From Halolamina rubra (GTDB taxonomy: Archaea > Halobacteriota > Halobacteria > Halobacteriales > Haloferacaceae), in contig NZ_BBJN01000029.1 of assembly GCF_000739555.1 (NCBI RefSeq), positions 36,789-100,788 of the forward strand: a stretch of 64,000 nucleotides of DNA, read 5' to 3'. The notes under the pieces were generated by a model. It had not been told where the DNA came from. It did not search any database and saw only the letters and a program-made list of their open reading frames with translations. This document shows, piece by piece, positions 41,592 through 50,640 of the stretch. The position numbers and the translations under genes are program-made. How positions within the stretch are numbered: position 1 is the stretch's first letter; each line of letters opens with the position of its first letter.

Positions 41592-41989
41592 CCCGCATCC
41601 CCCGTCGCCTCCGCCCCGGCGAGGTCGACCGGGAGTCCTACTGGGGCTGGGTGGCGGCGGCGCTGTTCCTCCTGCTGCCGGTCGACCTGCTCACGACGCT
41701 GCTCAACGCGGCAGTCGTCGGGCCGGAGGCCGAGGCGAACCCGTGGATGGCGTGGCTGTTGGCCCAGCCGCTGTGGGTGGTGGTCGCCGTCCACCTCGCT
41801 GTCGGCGCGACTGCAGTCGCGGGGTTCGCCGCCTACGAGTCGCTCTCCCGACGCTCCGAGCGCTTCGGGGGGATGATGCTCCAGGCGGCGCGGCTCTACC
41901 TGGTTCTGCTGGTCGCGGCCGGCTTCCTCGTCTTCGTCAACAACCTCTCGGTGCTGCTGTTCCGGGTGAGCCTGCTGCCGGCGGGCTGA
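41588..41989 (+). CDS. Hypothetical membrane protein coupled to halocyanin
   Basis: Protein of 133 aa from GTG 41588, overlapping the halocyanin stop (GTGA). Four hydrophobic segments (SYWGWVAAALFLLLPVDLLT, LWVVVAVHLAVGATAVAGFA, QAARLYLVLLVAAGFLVFVN and one more). N-terminal TRIPRRLRPGEVDRES is basic. There is no metal or haem motif that I can see. Tight coupling suggests it partners halocyanin in the membrane, but that is inference. Confidence 0.75.
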   Translation: MTRIPRRLRPGEVDRESYWGWVAAALFLLLPVDLLTTLLNAAVVGPEAEANPWMAWLLAQPLWVVVAVHLAVGATAVAGFAAYESLSRRSERFGGMMLQAARLYLVLLVAAGFLVFVNNLSVLLFRVSLLPAG

Positions 41990-42004
41990 CCCCCTCCGCG
42001 CCCC

Positions 42005-43414
42005 CTACGCCTGCCGCAGCCGCCACCGGTCGATCAGCAGCGACACCTCGCCGTCCGCCACCCGGAACTCGACCGGCTCGCGTCGGCCGGCGGCGTCCAC
42101 CGTCTCGTACCGGTACACCGCGTCGGCGCGCGGGTGGTCCTCCTCGTCCGGGTCGGCCGGGAACAGTGCCGTCTCGCCGTCCTTCAGCGGGTGGTCGAAC
42201 GCGACCCGGAGCGACGCCCCGTCGCGCTCGACGGTCGCGGTCATCACGCCCTCGTACGCCGCGTACTCCCCGGCGAGCCGTCGGTGGCGCCGCCGCAGCC
42301 GGAAGAACGGCAGCGACTCGGGCGCCTCGCCCAGCGCCGCCGCCAGCACGCCCTCGCCGAGGGCGCCCAGCGGGAACGCCGGCGACGTGTTCGACGCCAG
42401 CGCGACGCCGACGCCCGCCTCGGGCAGGAAGCCGAGATACGCCGAGGAGACGGTGATCGACCCGGAGTGACCCAGCAGCGCCCGGTCGCCGAGGAACCCC
42501 TCGTCGCGGAACCAGCCGTAGCCGTACTCGCGGTCCGGCCCCTCGCGGCCCGGCGAGCGCCCCGGCACGTCGACGTGCCCCTCGTGCGCTCGGGCGAGCG
42601 TGTCCGCGTCGAGCAGGCGTTCGCCCGCGGCTTCGCCGTCGTTCAGGTGGAGCCGGAGGTAGCTCGCGAGCTCAGACACCGGGGCGAGGATCCCGCCCGT
42701 CGCCTGCCCGATCTCCCGTGTCGGCAGCGAGGACGCCATCAGCCCCTCGTCGGTCTGGCGGTACTGGGTCATGTGGTCGTCGGCCATCGAGAACTCGTGG
42801 TCGTCGAACGTCGAGCGCGCCATTCCCAGCGGTTCGAACACGTGGGACTCGACGTACTCGTCGAACGGCTTGCCCGTCAGCGACTCGACCGCCTCGCTCA
42901 GCAGCGCGTACCCCGTGTTGCAGTACGCGAAGCGCTCGCCCGGCGGGTCGACGCGCTCGTCGCCGGCGGCGTTGACGTGGGCGTAGAAGTCGTCGATATC
43001 GCCCAGCGGGATGCCGGGGTCCGGGAGGCGGAGTCGGCGGGCCAGCAGCGTCTCGCTCACGCCGAGCGACGGCAGCCCAGAGGAGTGAGTCAGCAGGTGG
43101 TGGATCGTCGGTTCCGGCTCCTCGAACTCGACGGGGACGTACGCCGAGATGGGGTCGTCGAGCTCGCAGATGCCGTTCTCGACGAGCTGGAGGATCGCGA
43201 CGCCGGCGAACGACTTCGTGCAGGAGGCGATCCCGTACAGCGTCTCGGGCGTCGCCGGGCGGTTCCCGGCCAGGTCCCGCGAGCCGAACCCGTCGGCGTA
43301 GACGGTGCCGTCGGCGTCGGTGACGGCGACGCTCAGGCCGGGGAGGCTCTCGTCGCGCACGACCCGGCGACAGAGCCGGGCGACCTCGCGGTCGGCGTCG
43401 TCGGCGATGGCCAT
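42005..43414 (-). CDS. Serine hydrolase, class C beta-lactamase family
   Basis: Protein of 469 aa. SxxK motif SCTK (S64-K67), YxN YCN (Y164-N166) and a third motif LLGHSGSITVSSAYLG (HSG-type), all as in EstB/AmpC-like esterases and peptidases. Full-length fold from about 10 to 340; a C-terminal lipocalin-like domain from about 360 (RLAGEYAAYEGVMTATVERD) is common in this family. There is no signal peptide, so it is probably cytoplasmic. The substrate is unknown. The ATG at 43414 begins the domain; the reading upstream is antisense to the genes at 43511 and 44306. Confidence 0.88.
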   Translation of the reverse strand: MAIADDADREVARLCRRVVRDESLPGLSVAVTDADGTVYADGFGSRDLAGNRPATPETLYGIASCTKSFAGVAILQLVENGICELDDPISAYVPVEFEEPEPTIHHLLTHSSGLPSLGVSETLLARRLRLPDPGIPLGDIDDFYAHVNAAGDERVDPPGERFAYCNTGYALLSEAVESLTGKPFDEYVESHVFEPLGMARSTFDDHEFSMADDHMTQYRQTDEGLMASSLPTREIGQATGGILAPVSELASYLRLHLNDGEAAGERLLDADTLARAHEGHVDVPGRSPGREGPDREYGYGWFRDEGFLGDRALLGHSGSITVSSAYLGFLPEAGVGVALASNTSPAFPLGALGEGVLAAALGEAPESLPFFRLRRRHRRLAGEYAAYEGVMTATVERDGASLRVAFDHPLKDGETALFPADPDEEDHPRADAVYRYETVDAAGRREPVEFRVADGEVSLLIDRWRLRQA

Positions 43415-43510
43415 ACCGGCGCTGGGGGCGCCGGGGCGAAGAAACCCTGGGAGCGCCCCCGGATCGCCCGTTCCCGTAGTTCTTTGCCCCGTCCCCGTCC
43501 ATCGGCGCCC

Positions 43511-44254
43511 ATGCCCGAGACCGACGACGACCTGCTGACGATGACCTGGGAGGACGCCGAGGCGGCGTTCGAGGACGCCGACGCCGCGCTGCTGGGGACG
43601 GGGAGCGTCGAACAGCACTCGGTCCACCTGCCCGTCTCGGTGGACACGCTCCGCGCGGAGCATCTGACCGAGGAGCTCGTCGACGCCGCCGACGAGTACG
43701 ACCTGCGGTTCGTCCGCCTGCCGACGCTGCCCTACGGGATGAGCGAGCACCACATGAACTTCCCCGGGACGATCACGCTCGACCCCCTGACGTACGAGGA
43801 CGCGATCGTCCAGATCGGCGAGAGCCTCGCGCGCCACGGCGTCGAGCGGTTCGTGATCGTCAACTGCCACGGCGGCAACCGCGAGCCGCTCTCGAACGCC
43901 GCGGACCGACTCGTCCGGGAGTACGGGCTCGCGACCCACTTCGTCCACTGGACGGACTTCGCTCGCGAGCGCCTGGAGGAGGTGTTCGGCGAGGGCTGGG
44001 GCCACGCCGGCGACCACGAGACCAGCGTGATCGAGCACTACCGCCCGGACCTGGTGAAGGAAGGGAAGAAGGAGCCCCAGGAGGCGAAGGAGATGCCCGA
44101 GACCGCCACGTACGGCTACTTCGACCGCGTGACCGACCTCGGCGGCCTCGGCGACCCGACCAACGCCGACCCCGAGGCCGTCGCCGACGTGATCGACCAC
44201 GGCACCGAGCAGATTCTGACGGCGCTCAAAGACGACATCGACGCCGGCTGGTAA
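43511..44254 (+). CDS. Creatininase family amidohydrolase (possible ArfB)
   Basis: Protein of 247 aa. Metal-site motifs: LGTGSVEQHSVHLPVSVDTL, YGMSEHHMNFPGTITLDPLT, FVIVNCHGGNREPLSNAADR and WGHAGDHETSVIEHYRPDL. Creatininase-family members in archaea include the ArfB formamide hydrolase of riboflavin and F420 biosynthesis. That role is plausible because other archaeal ArfB functions are missing here, but the sequence does not decide it. The ATG at 43511 follows GTTCTTTGCCC about 26 nt away. Confidence 0.85.
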   Translation: MPETDDDLLTMTWEDAEAAFEDADAALLGTGSVEQHSVHLPVSVDTLRAEHLTEELVDAADEYDLRFVRLPTLPYGMSEHHMNFPGTITLDPLTYEDAIVQIGESLARHGVERFVIVNCHGGNREPLSNAADRLVREYGLATHFVHWTDFARERLEEVFGEGWGHAGDHETSVIEHYRPDLVKEGKKEPQEAKEMPETATYGYFDRVTDLGGLGDPTNADPEAVADVIDHGTEQILTALKDDIDAGW

Positions 44255-44305
44255 GCGGCCGCACACCCCCCGTACCGTTTTTCCGGGTCTCTCCGAACGG
44301 CCGGT

Positions 44306-45052
44306 ATGGCCGAGCACCCCGACGGCGCCGAACTGTACGACTGCCGGCTCGCCGACGCCGACCGCGGGGACGCCGCGTTCTACCGCGACCTCGCCGCAGC
44401 GGCCGACGGGCCGACGCTCGAACTCGCCTGTGGCACCGGCCGCATCCACCTCGAACTCCTCGACGCCGGCGTCGACGCCGACGGGATCGACCTCGACACC
44501 GACCGCCTCGATCGTCTCCGGGCGAAGGCGGCGGCACGCGGCCTCGACGCCTCGGTGTGGCGGGCGGACATGCTCGACTTCGAGGCCGACCGCGCGTACG
44601 ACCTCGCGATCTGTCCGTTCAACACGGTCCAGCACGCGGCGAGCGTCGCCGACCAGCGCCGACTGTTCGAGACGGTCCACGACGCGCTCGCGCCCGGGGG
44701 CCAGTTCGTCTTCGACACGTTCGTCCCGTCGTTCGACGTGGTCTGTGAGAGCTACGGCGAGTGGGAGACGCGGGAACTCGAGTACGACGGCCGGACGTAC
44801 ACCCACCGGTCGCGCTCGCGGGTCGTCGACCTCGTCGAACAGCAGTTCGAAGTCGAGAACGCAACCGAACCGCCCGACGGCGAGGTCGTTCACGAGTCGA
44901 CGTACCGGCTCTCGATGCTCCCGAAACAGCAGGTCCAGCTGCTGGCCCGCGACTCGCCGTTCGACTCGTGGCGCGTCGAGGGCGGCTTCGACGGCGGCGA
45001 ACTCTCCGACGAGGGGGCGGTACAGGTGTGGACGCTCGAGAAATCGACGTAG
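44306..45052 (+). CDS. Class I SAM-dependent methyltransferase
   Basis: Protein of 248 aa. Motif I is TLELACGTGRIHLELLDAG, then DADGIDLDTDRLDRLRAKAA and the acidic WRADMLDF, CPFNTVQHAASVADQRRLF, ALAPGGQFVFDTFVPSFD. The C-terminal domain (TYRLSMLPKQQVQLLARDSP) is typical of COG2226-like methyltransferases. The substrate is unknown. ATG 44306 follows TATA-like GTTTTTCC. It is 51 nt after the creatininase gene, so they could be co-transcribed. Confidence 0.87.
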   Translation: MAEHPDGAELYDCRLADADRGDAAFYRDLAAAADGPTLELACGTGRIHLELLDAGVDADGIDLDTDRLDRLRAKAAARGLDASVWRADMLDFEADRAYDLAICPFNTVQHAASVADQRRLFETVHDALAPGGQFVFDTFVPSFDVVCESYGEWETRELEYDGRTYTHRSRSRVVDLVEQQFEVENATEPPDGEVVHESTYRLSMLPKQQVQLLARDSPFDSWRVEGGFDGGELSDEGAVQVWTLEKST

Positions 45053-45063
45053 CTACGGCGACC

Positions 45064-46911
45064 TCAGACGTGATCGTCGAGGAACGCCGCGATGCGCTCG
45101 AACTCCTCGATCAGGTTCTCCCGGTCGGTCGTGTGGTGCCCCTCGTCCTCGAAGATGCACGTCTCGACCGGGATCCCGCGCTCCTCGACGGCGTCGGCGA
45201 TCTGCTCGGCCTCGCCGACGGGCACGCGCGGGTCGTTCGCGCCGTGCTGGATGAACAGCGGGCACTGGATCTCGTCCACGTCGTGGATCGGCGAGATGCG
45301 CTCCAGGAGCTCGGGGTTGTCGAGGCTGCCGTACTCCGCGGCGCGGTGCTCGCGGCGCCACTCGCCGGTGTTCTCGAGGAACGTCTGGAAGTCGGCGATG
45401 CCGACGAAGTCCACCGCCGCCGCCCAGAGGTCGGGGTACTGCGTGATCGCCGAGAGCACCATGAACCCGCCGTAGGACCGCCCGTACACGACGAGCCGGT
45501 CGGTGTCGGCGGCGGGCTGGTCCTCGAGCCACTCGGTCGCGTGCTTGACGTCCTTCACCGAGTCGAGGCGCTTCTCCTGGTCGTCGAGGTGCGTGTACTC
45601 CTTCCCGTAGCCCGACGAGCCGCGGACGTTCGGTTCGAGGACGGCGTACCCCTGGTTCAGGAAGTACTGCTTCGTCGGGTAGAACCACGGCCGGCGCTGG
45701 TGTTCCGGGCCGCCGTGGATGTCGACCATCACGGGCACCTCGCCGTCGCTGCCGTCCTCGCTCACGCCCTCTGGCAGCGTCCAGTAGGCCGGGATCTCCC
45801 GCCCGTCGAACGTCTCGTAGCGGATCGTCTCCGATCGCAGGAACTGCTCCTCGGGGATGCCGAGCGTGCCGGGCGTGGTCCAGCGCTCGGTGGCGGCGGA
45901 TGCGGCGGCTGCGTCGGCGGCTCCCTGTGCCGCCGCCCCAACGTCGGCGACGTAGACGGAGTGCGGGTGGTCGTCGGCGCTGAACTCGATCGCCGCGCGC
46001 TCGCCGTCGGGGCCGAGTTCGACGCCGGCGACGACGCCCTCGGGGAGGTCGGGTTCGACGGTGTCGACGATCTCGCTGCCGTCCTCGGCGAGCGCGCCGA
46101 GGTACGTCTCCGAGTAGCCGTCGACGTTGGTAGTGTACGCGACCTGCCCGCTCTCGGCGTCGATCTGCAGGGAGTCGACGTTCCACTCCTCGGGGCCCTG
46201 CTCGACCGTCTCGACGCCGCCGGCGTCGGACAGCTCCAGTCGGCCGACGTACGCCGTCTCGGCGCCGTAGTCCGTGACGGCGTACAGCTCGCCGTCCGGG
46301 CCGAAGTTCACGTGGTGGTAGCGCGCTTCCTCGTCGGTGTCGGTGATCCGTTCGGTCGTGCCGCTGTCGACGTCGAGCCAGTACAGCACCTGGTCCGCGC
46401 TGGAGTTCGACTCCTGCAGGATCAGCGCGTCGCCGTCGGGGTGCCACGCGGCGACGCCGACGAACCCGCCCGGCCCCTCCCAGACGAGTGTGGGTTCCGG
46501 CTCCGCGCGGCCCTGCACGTACACGTCGAACGTGTCGCCCTGCCGGCGGTTCGCGGCGAAGGCGAACCGGTCGCCCTCGGGGCCCCAGCCGCCCCAGAGG
46601 TGCTTGGCTTCGGGTTCGTCGGTGAGTTGGGTCTCCTCGCCCGTCGCGAGGTCGTAGCGGTAGAGCTGGTCGCGCTCGTTGCTCCCCTCGTCCATGCCGA
46701 ACATGAGCTCCGCGCGCGCCGGGGAGGCGTCGACGAACGAGACGCGCTCGTCGTGGGCGGTCAGGCGCTCGGGCCACGCGCCCGGGGAACCGAGCCGGTA
46801 CACCTGCGGCGTGCCGGTGGTGTCGGCGAGGAAGGCGAGGTCGCCGTCGGGGGTGAACGTGGGCGTGTCGGTGCTGTCGATGCCGATGTAGCGGGCGACG
46901 CCGTAACTCAT
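45064..46911 (-). CDS. S9 family peptidase (prolyl oligopeptidase/acylaminoacyl type)
   Basis: Protein of 615 aa. The N-terminal beta-propeller has WD-like repeats (TPTFTPDGDLAFLADTTGTP, YRYDLATGEETQLTDEPEAK). The C-terminal alpha/beta hydrolase carries nucleophile GRSYGGFMVLSA (Ser), Asp in HGANDPRVPVGEAEQ and His in EDEGHHTTDRE. It cleaves short peptides or acylated N-termini in the cytoplasm. The ATG at 46911 is chosen; upstream in-frame sequence to 47040 is Pro/Arg-rich. It is convergent with the methyltransferase gene. Confidence 0.92.
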   Translation of the reverse strand: MSYGVARYIGIDSTDTPTFTPDGDLAFLADTTGTPQVYRLGSPGAWPERLTAHDERVSFVDASPARAELMFGMDEGSNERDQLYRYDLATGEETQLTDEPEAKHLWGGWGPEGDRFAFAANRRQGDTFDVYVQGRAEPEPTLVWEGPGGFVGVAAWHPDGDALILQESNSSADQVLYWLDVDSGTTERITDTDEEARYHHVNFGPDGELYAVTDYGAETAYVGRLELSDAGGVETVEQGPEEWNVDSLQIDAESGQVAYTTNVDGYSETYLGALAEDGSEIVDTVEPDLPEGVVAGVELGPDGERAAIEFSADDHPHSVYVADVGAAAQGAADAAAASAATERWTTPGTLGIPEEQFLRSETIRYETFDGREIPAYWTLPEGVSEDGSDGEVPVMVDIHGGPEHQRRPWFYPTKQYFLNQGYAVLEPNVRGSSGYGKEYTHLDDQEKRLDSVKDVKHATEWLEDQPAADTDRLVVYGRSYGGFMVLSAITQYPDLWAAAVDFVGIADFQTFLENTGEWRREHRAAEYGSLDNPELLERISPIHDVDEIQCPLFIQHGANDPRVPVGEAEQIADAVEERGIPVETCIFEDEGHHTTDRENLIEEFERIAAFLDDHV

Positions 46912-47046
46912 GGGGGTGTGTGGTCGCGGTTCCCGGAAAGGCGTTCGGGCACGGGCCGGGACTGCCGGGACGGCGCCGTCGTCGACGGCCGCCGCGTCGG
47001 CCCCGGGTGGTCGTCGAGAACCCCACCAGTCCGACCGCAACGGCGG

Positions 47047-47053
47047 GATTTAT
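47047..47053 (+). promoter_or_regulatory. TATA box of the second MATE gene
   Basis: GATTTAT centred 28 nt before the GTG at 47079. It supports that start over the long Arg-rich in-frame extension back to 46920. Confidence 0.55.
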
Positions 47054-47078
47054 CGGCGGCCGTCTCCACCCCCACGGC

Positions 47079-48503
47079 GTGAGCGGGAACGATTCGCGCG
47101 TCGACATGACCACCGGCGCGATCACGCCGAAGCTGTTCGCCCTCTCGTGGCCGCTGGTGCTGGGCAACCTCGTCCAGACGCTGTACAACCTCGCGGACAT
47201 GTTCTGGGTCGGTCGCGTCAACGCCGAGGCCGTCGCCGCCGTCTCGCTGATGTTCCCCACCTCGTGGATGTTCGTCTCGGTCGCGATGGGGATCACCGCC
47301 GCCGCGGTCGCGCTGGTGTCGCAGTACGTCGGCGCCGGCGAGCAGCGACAGGCCGACCACGCGGTCGGGCAGACCGTGCTGCTCACCGTCGCCGTCGGCC
47401 TCGCGCTGGCGTCGATCGGCTTCCTGATCCGCTACCCGCTGGTCGACCTCATCGGCGCGCAGGGGCAGGTGTACGACTACTCGCTCGACTACCTCGAGCC
47501 GATCCTCGCCGCGATCCCCTTCACGTTCCTCTTCTTCGCGTTCCGCGCGGTGCTGCGCGCGGCGGGCGACGTGCGGACGGCGATGTGGCTGGTCGTGATC
47601 TCCGCGGGCGTGAACGTGATCCTCGACCCGTTCCTGATCCTCGGCTGGACGCTCGTCGAGGGCGCGCCGATCGTCGGCACGATCACGTTCCCGGCGATGG
47701 GGGTCCGCGGCGCGGGGATCGCGACGCTCATCTCCCGCGTGCTCGCGGCGCTGATCGGCCTGCTCGTCCTGCTGGACGGTCGCTGGGGCGTCAAGCTCCG
47801 GCTCCCGGACCTCAAGCCCGATCGCGAGGTGCTGACGGATCTGGTGCGCATCGGCGCGCCCGGGACGGGCGACGGCCTCGCCCGCTCCTTCGCGGCGGTG
47901 TTCTTCGCGGCGCTGGTCGCCCGGTTCGGGCCGATCGCCACCGCCGCCTACGGGATCGGCGTCCGGCTGATGTCGATCTCCTGGACCGTCTCCGGCGCCG
48001 TCGGCCAGGCGACGGCGACCGGCGTCGGGCAGAACCTCGGCGCCGACACGCCCGACCGCGCCGCGGAGGTGACCTGGAAGGCGACGGCGGCGACGATGGC
48101 GTTCCTGTTCGCCGCGGGGGCGCTGGTGTACGTCTACCCCGCGGCGGCCGTCGGCGTGTTCGTCGACGAGCAGCCGGTGATCGACGCCGGCGTCGTGCTG
48201 CTGCGGATCATCGCGCCGTTCTGGGCGTTCCTCGGCGGGCTGATGGTGATCCAGGGCGGGTTCCGCGGCGCCGGCCAGACGGCGCAGGCGATGGCGCTCT
48301 CGCTGGCCTCGCGCTGGCTGTTCCGGGTGCCCGTCGCCGCGCTGCTGGCGTACTACCTCGCGTGGGACGAGAACGGGCTCTGGTGGGCGATGGCGTTCTC
48401 GGGCGTGATCACGTTCGTCATCGGCGCCGCCTGGTTCAACCTCGGCAACTGGGAGGAGGGCGTCGTCGACACCGGCCCCGACGTGGCCGCCGGCGACGAT
48501 TAG
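47079..48503 (+). CDS. MATE family efflux transporter
   Basis: Cation-coupled exporter of 474 aa, about 12 membrane helices. TGAITPKLFALSWPLVLGNL, NLADMFWVGRVNAEAVAAVS, and the mid-domain GVRGAGIATLISRVLAALIG are characteristic of NorM/MATE. The GTG at 47079 follows a TATA box by 28 nt; an ATG at 47106 is possible. Distinct from the MATE protein at 2341 in sequence. The substrate is unknown. Confidence 0.9.
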   Translation: MSGNDSRVDMTTGAITPKLFALSWPLVLGNLVQTLYNLADMFWVGRVNAEAVAAVSLMFPTSWMFVSVAMGITAAAVALVSQYVGAGEQRQADHAVGQTVLLTVAVGLALASIGFLIRYPLVDLIGAQGQVYDYSLDYLEPILAAIPFTFLFFAFRAVLRAAGDVRTAMWLVVISAGVNVILDPFLILGWTLVEGAPIVGTITFPAMGVRGAGIATLISRVLAALIGLLVLLDGRWGVKLRLPDLKPDREVLTDLVRIGAPGTGDGLARSFAAVFFAALVARFGPIATAAYGIGVRLMSISWTVSGAVGQATATGVGQNLGADTPDRAAEVTWKATAATMAFLFAAGALVYVYPAAAVGVFVDEQPVIDAGVVLLRIIAPFWAFLGGLMVIQGGFRGAGQTAQAMALSLASRWLFRVPVAALLAYYLAWDENGLWWAMAFSGVITFVIGAAWFNLGNWEEGVVDTGPDVAAGDD

Positions 48504-48558
48504 CCCGCCACGGACGCGGGGGCCGGCTTTTTTGAAACACGCGGGGCAGCGTGGCTGT

Positions 48559-49266
48559 ATGCGCCCTCCAACCCGACGCGAACTGACCGTCGCGCTCGCG
48601 CTCCTGCTCGTGGCGGCGCCGATCTGGGCGCCGCCGCTGGACGTGACCGGCCCCGACTACCGGTACGAGGTGGCCGAACTCTCGGCCGAACCGGACGGCG
48701 ACCTGGCCGTCGACCTCCCCCGCGGCAGCTACGTCGCCGACGTGCGGGGGATCGACTGCGTCGACCGCTCGTTCGACTTCCCGCGGCGCTGCCTGTACGA
48801 CGGCGGCGCGATCGACGGCAACGTCACGGGGGTGAACCCCGCAATCGTCGCCGTCTCCGGGCCGTCGGCGGGCGACGAACTCACTCGCCGGGCGGCGGCC
48901 GACGAGTACGTCGTCCTCGGCGACGCCGTCTACCGCCGGTCGGCGACGTACGTCTCGGCGAACGACTCCGTCGGCATGGTCGTCGAACTCGGTGTCGAGC
49001 GCGTCGACGCCGCCACGGCGCTGGAGGACGTGGCGCGGGACCGGCAGTACGTCTCGGACGCGGCCCGACGGGCGATCCGGGAGGGAACGATCACGACGGA
49101 CGAGCCCGTCGCCGACGCGAACGCGGTGCTCGCCGTCGACGACGGCTACTACGTGGTGTATCGCGACGGCCGCCCGACGACGATCTCGGAACAGCCAGGG
49201 GTCGAGCGTGCGCTCGAAGCGCTCTCGGTCGCCGCCGGTGCGGCGCTCCTGCTCCGGCGGCGCTGA
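48559..49266 (+). CDS. Hypothetical membrane-anchored protein, 235 aa
   Basis: N-terminal hydrophobic segment (RELTVALALLLVAAPIWAPP), an extracellular-type domain of about 180 residues with two cysteine pairs (DCVDRSFDFPRRC), and a short hydrophobic tail (ALEALSVAAGAALLL) followed by RRR. This layout suggests a protein anchored at both ends or with a C-terminal anchor. No known domain is recognised. TATA-like CTTTTTTGAA precedes the ATG by about 28 nt. The function is unknown. Confidence 0.72.
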   Translation: MRPPTRRELTVALALLLVAAPIWAPPLDVTGPDYRYEVAELSAEPDGDLAVDLPRGSYVADVRGIDCVDRSFDFPRRCLYDGGAIDGNVTGVNPAIVAVSGPSAGDELTRRAAADEYVVLGDAVYRRSATYVSANDSVGMVVELGVERVDAATALEDVARDRQYVSDAARRAIREGTITTDEPVADANAVLAVDDGYYVVYRDGRPTTISEQPGVERALEALSVAAGAALLLRRR

Positions 49267-49313
49267 GCGCGTTCGAAGCGGGTCGCCAACCTGCCCGGAT
49301 CGGCCGGGCCGGC

Positions 49314-50552
49314 TCAGTCCTCGGCCGGTAGCTGCTGCTCGGAGAGCTCCCGCATCGCCGCGAACCCGCGCTCCAGATCCGCCAGCAGGTCCTCGACGGC
49401 CTCGACGCCGACGGACATCCTGACGAGCGTGTCCGTGATCCCCAGCTCCTCGCGCTCCGCTTTCGGGATGGGCTCGTGGGTCATCCCGGCCGGGAGCTCG
49501 ACGAGCGACTCGACGCCGCCGAGCGACACCGCGAGCGTGAACGTCGAGAGCGCCTCGAGGAACGCCGCGGCGTCGTCCATCTCCCCCGCGAGTTCGAAGG
49601 AGAGAACCCCGCCGTAGCCCGCCATCTGTTCGGTCGCGAGCTCGTGCTGCGGGTGGCTCTCCAGCCCGGGGTAGTGCACCGCCTCGACCAGCGGGTGGTC
49701 GTCGAGGAACGCCGCGATCTCGCGGGCGTTGGCCTCGTGCTGGCGCATCCGCATCGGGAGCGTCTTGATCCCGCGGAGGGTGAGGTAGGCGTCGAACGGC
49801 GCCATCGCGTTGCCCAGCAGCACGCGCTGGAGGTGGTAACACGTCTCCGCGAGGTCGTCGTCGTCCAGCACGAGCGCGCCGCCGATGGAGTCGGAGTGGC
49901 CGTTGAGATACTTCGTCGTGCTGTGGGCGACGACGTCCGCCCCCAGCGCCAGCGGGCTCTGGAGGAACGGCGAGCAGAACGTGTTGTCGACGCCCAGCAG
50001 CGCGTCGCCCGCGTGGGCGATCTCGGCGATGGCGTCGAGGTCACACAGGTGAAGCAGCGGGTTCGTCGGCGTCTCCATGTACACCAGCTCCGTCTCCGGT
50101 CGCATCGCGTCGGCGACGTTGCCGGCGTCGGTGGCGTCGACGAACGACACGTCGACGCCGAGGCGGTCGCGGAACAGCGACTCGAGCATCCGCCGGGTGC
50201 CGGCGTAGAGGTCGTCGAACGCGACGACGTGGTCGCCGGGCGTCAGCGTCGCGAGAAACAGCGTCGAGATCGCGGCGGTGCCGGAGGCGAACGCGAGCCC
50301 GTGGTCGCCGCCCTCCAGCGCGGCGAGCCGCTTCTCGGCGGCGTGGCGAGTCGGGTTCGAGAGCCGGCCGTAGAGGAACTCGCCGGCGTCGGGGTCGGCC
50401 TCGTCGAGCTCGAACTCCGCGTCGATGCCGGGGACGGCGTACGTCGAGGTCAGGTGGATCGGCGACACCACGTCGCCGACCTCGGAGCTCGCCGGATCCT
50501 CGCCCCACGAGACGGCGCGAGTCGCGAAGCGGTGATCGTCTCGGTCTCCCAT
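49314..50552 (-). CDS. PLP-dependent trans-sulfuration enzyme (cystathionine gamma-synthase family)
   Basis: PLP enzyme of 412 aa. PLP-binding Lys in HSTTKYLNGHSDSIGG, substrate motif YGRLSNPTRHAAEKRLAALE, ASGTAAISTLFLA, and VYMETPTNPLLHLCDLDAI (PLP ring contact Asp in LLGVDNTFCSP). The reaction is gamma-replacement or elimination of homoserine derivatives for cysteine or methionine metabolism; metB, metC or O-acetylhomoserine sulfhydrylase cannot be told apart by motif alone. A tandem repeat upstream of the TATA box suggests regulation. Confidence 0.92.
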   Translation of the reverse strand: MGDRDDHRFATRAVSWGEDPASSEVGDVVSPIHLTSTYAVPGIDAEFELDEADPDAGEFLYGRLSNPTRHAAEKRLAALEGGDHGLAFASGTAAISTLFLATLTPGDHVVAFDDLYAGTRRMLESLFRDRLGVDVSFVDATDAGNVADAMRPETELVYMETPTNPLLHLCDLDAIAEIAHAGDALLGVDNTFCSPFLQSPLALGADVVAHSTTKYLNGHSDSIGGALVLDDDDLAETCYHLQRVLLGNAMAPFDAYLTLRGIKTLPMRMRQHEANAREIAAFLDDHPLVEAVHYPGLESHPQHELATEQMAGYGGVLSFELAGEMDDAAAFLEALSTFTLAVSLGGVESLVELPAGMTHEPIPKAEREELGITDTLVRMSVGVEAVEDLLADLERGFAAMRELSEQQLPAED

Positions 50553-50576
50553 GGTTCTGGATGCGGCTGTATCGCC

Positions 50577-50582
50577 GATAAA
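50577..50582 (-). promoter_or_regulatory. TATA box of the trans-sulfuration gene
   Basis: TTTATC on the minus strand centred 28 nt before the ATG at 50552, next to the tandem repeat. Confidence 0.55.
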
Positions 50583-50586
50583 CCTT

Positions 50587-50623
50587 CCCGTAAGCCGGTA
50601 ATACTCCCGTGTAGCCGGAATAA
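50587..50623. promoter_or_regulatory. Tandem near-repeats upstream of the metB-like TATA box
   Basis: CCCGTAAGCCGGTAATA (50587-50603) and CCCGTGTAGCCGGAATAA (50606-50623), offset 19-20 bp (about two helix turns). They sit immediately upstream of the TATA box (BRE side) of the gene at 49314, the usual position for an activator. The 3' end is 18 nt from gatB. A sulfur-related regulator is plausible but inferred. Confidence 0.5.
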
Positions 50624-50640
50624 CCAGTGTGTATGACCGG

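Noticed and set aside
43415..44893. N-terminal extension of the serine hydrolase to 44893
   Set aside because: The extra 490 codons are antisense to the creatininase and methyltransferase genes; the hydrolase fold begins at the ATG at 43414.
2341..48503. Fusion or duplication linking the two MATE genes
   Set aside because: The proteins share only family-level motifs and lie 43 kb apart, so a recent duplication is not supported.
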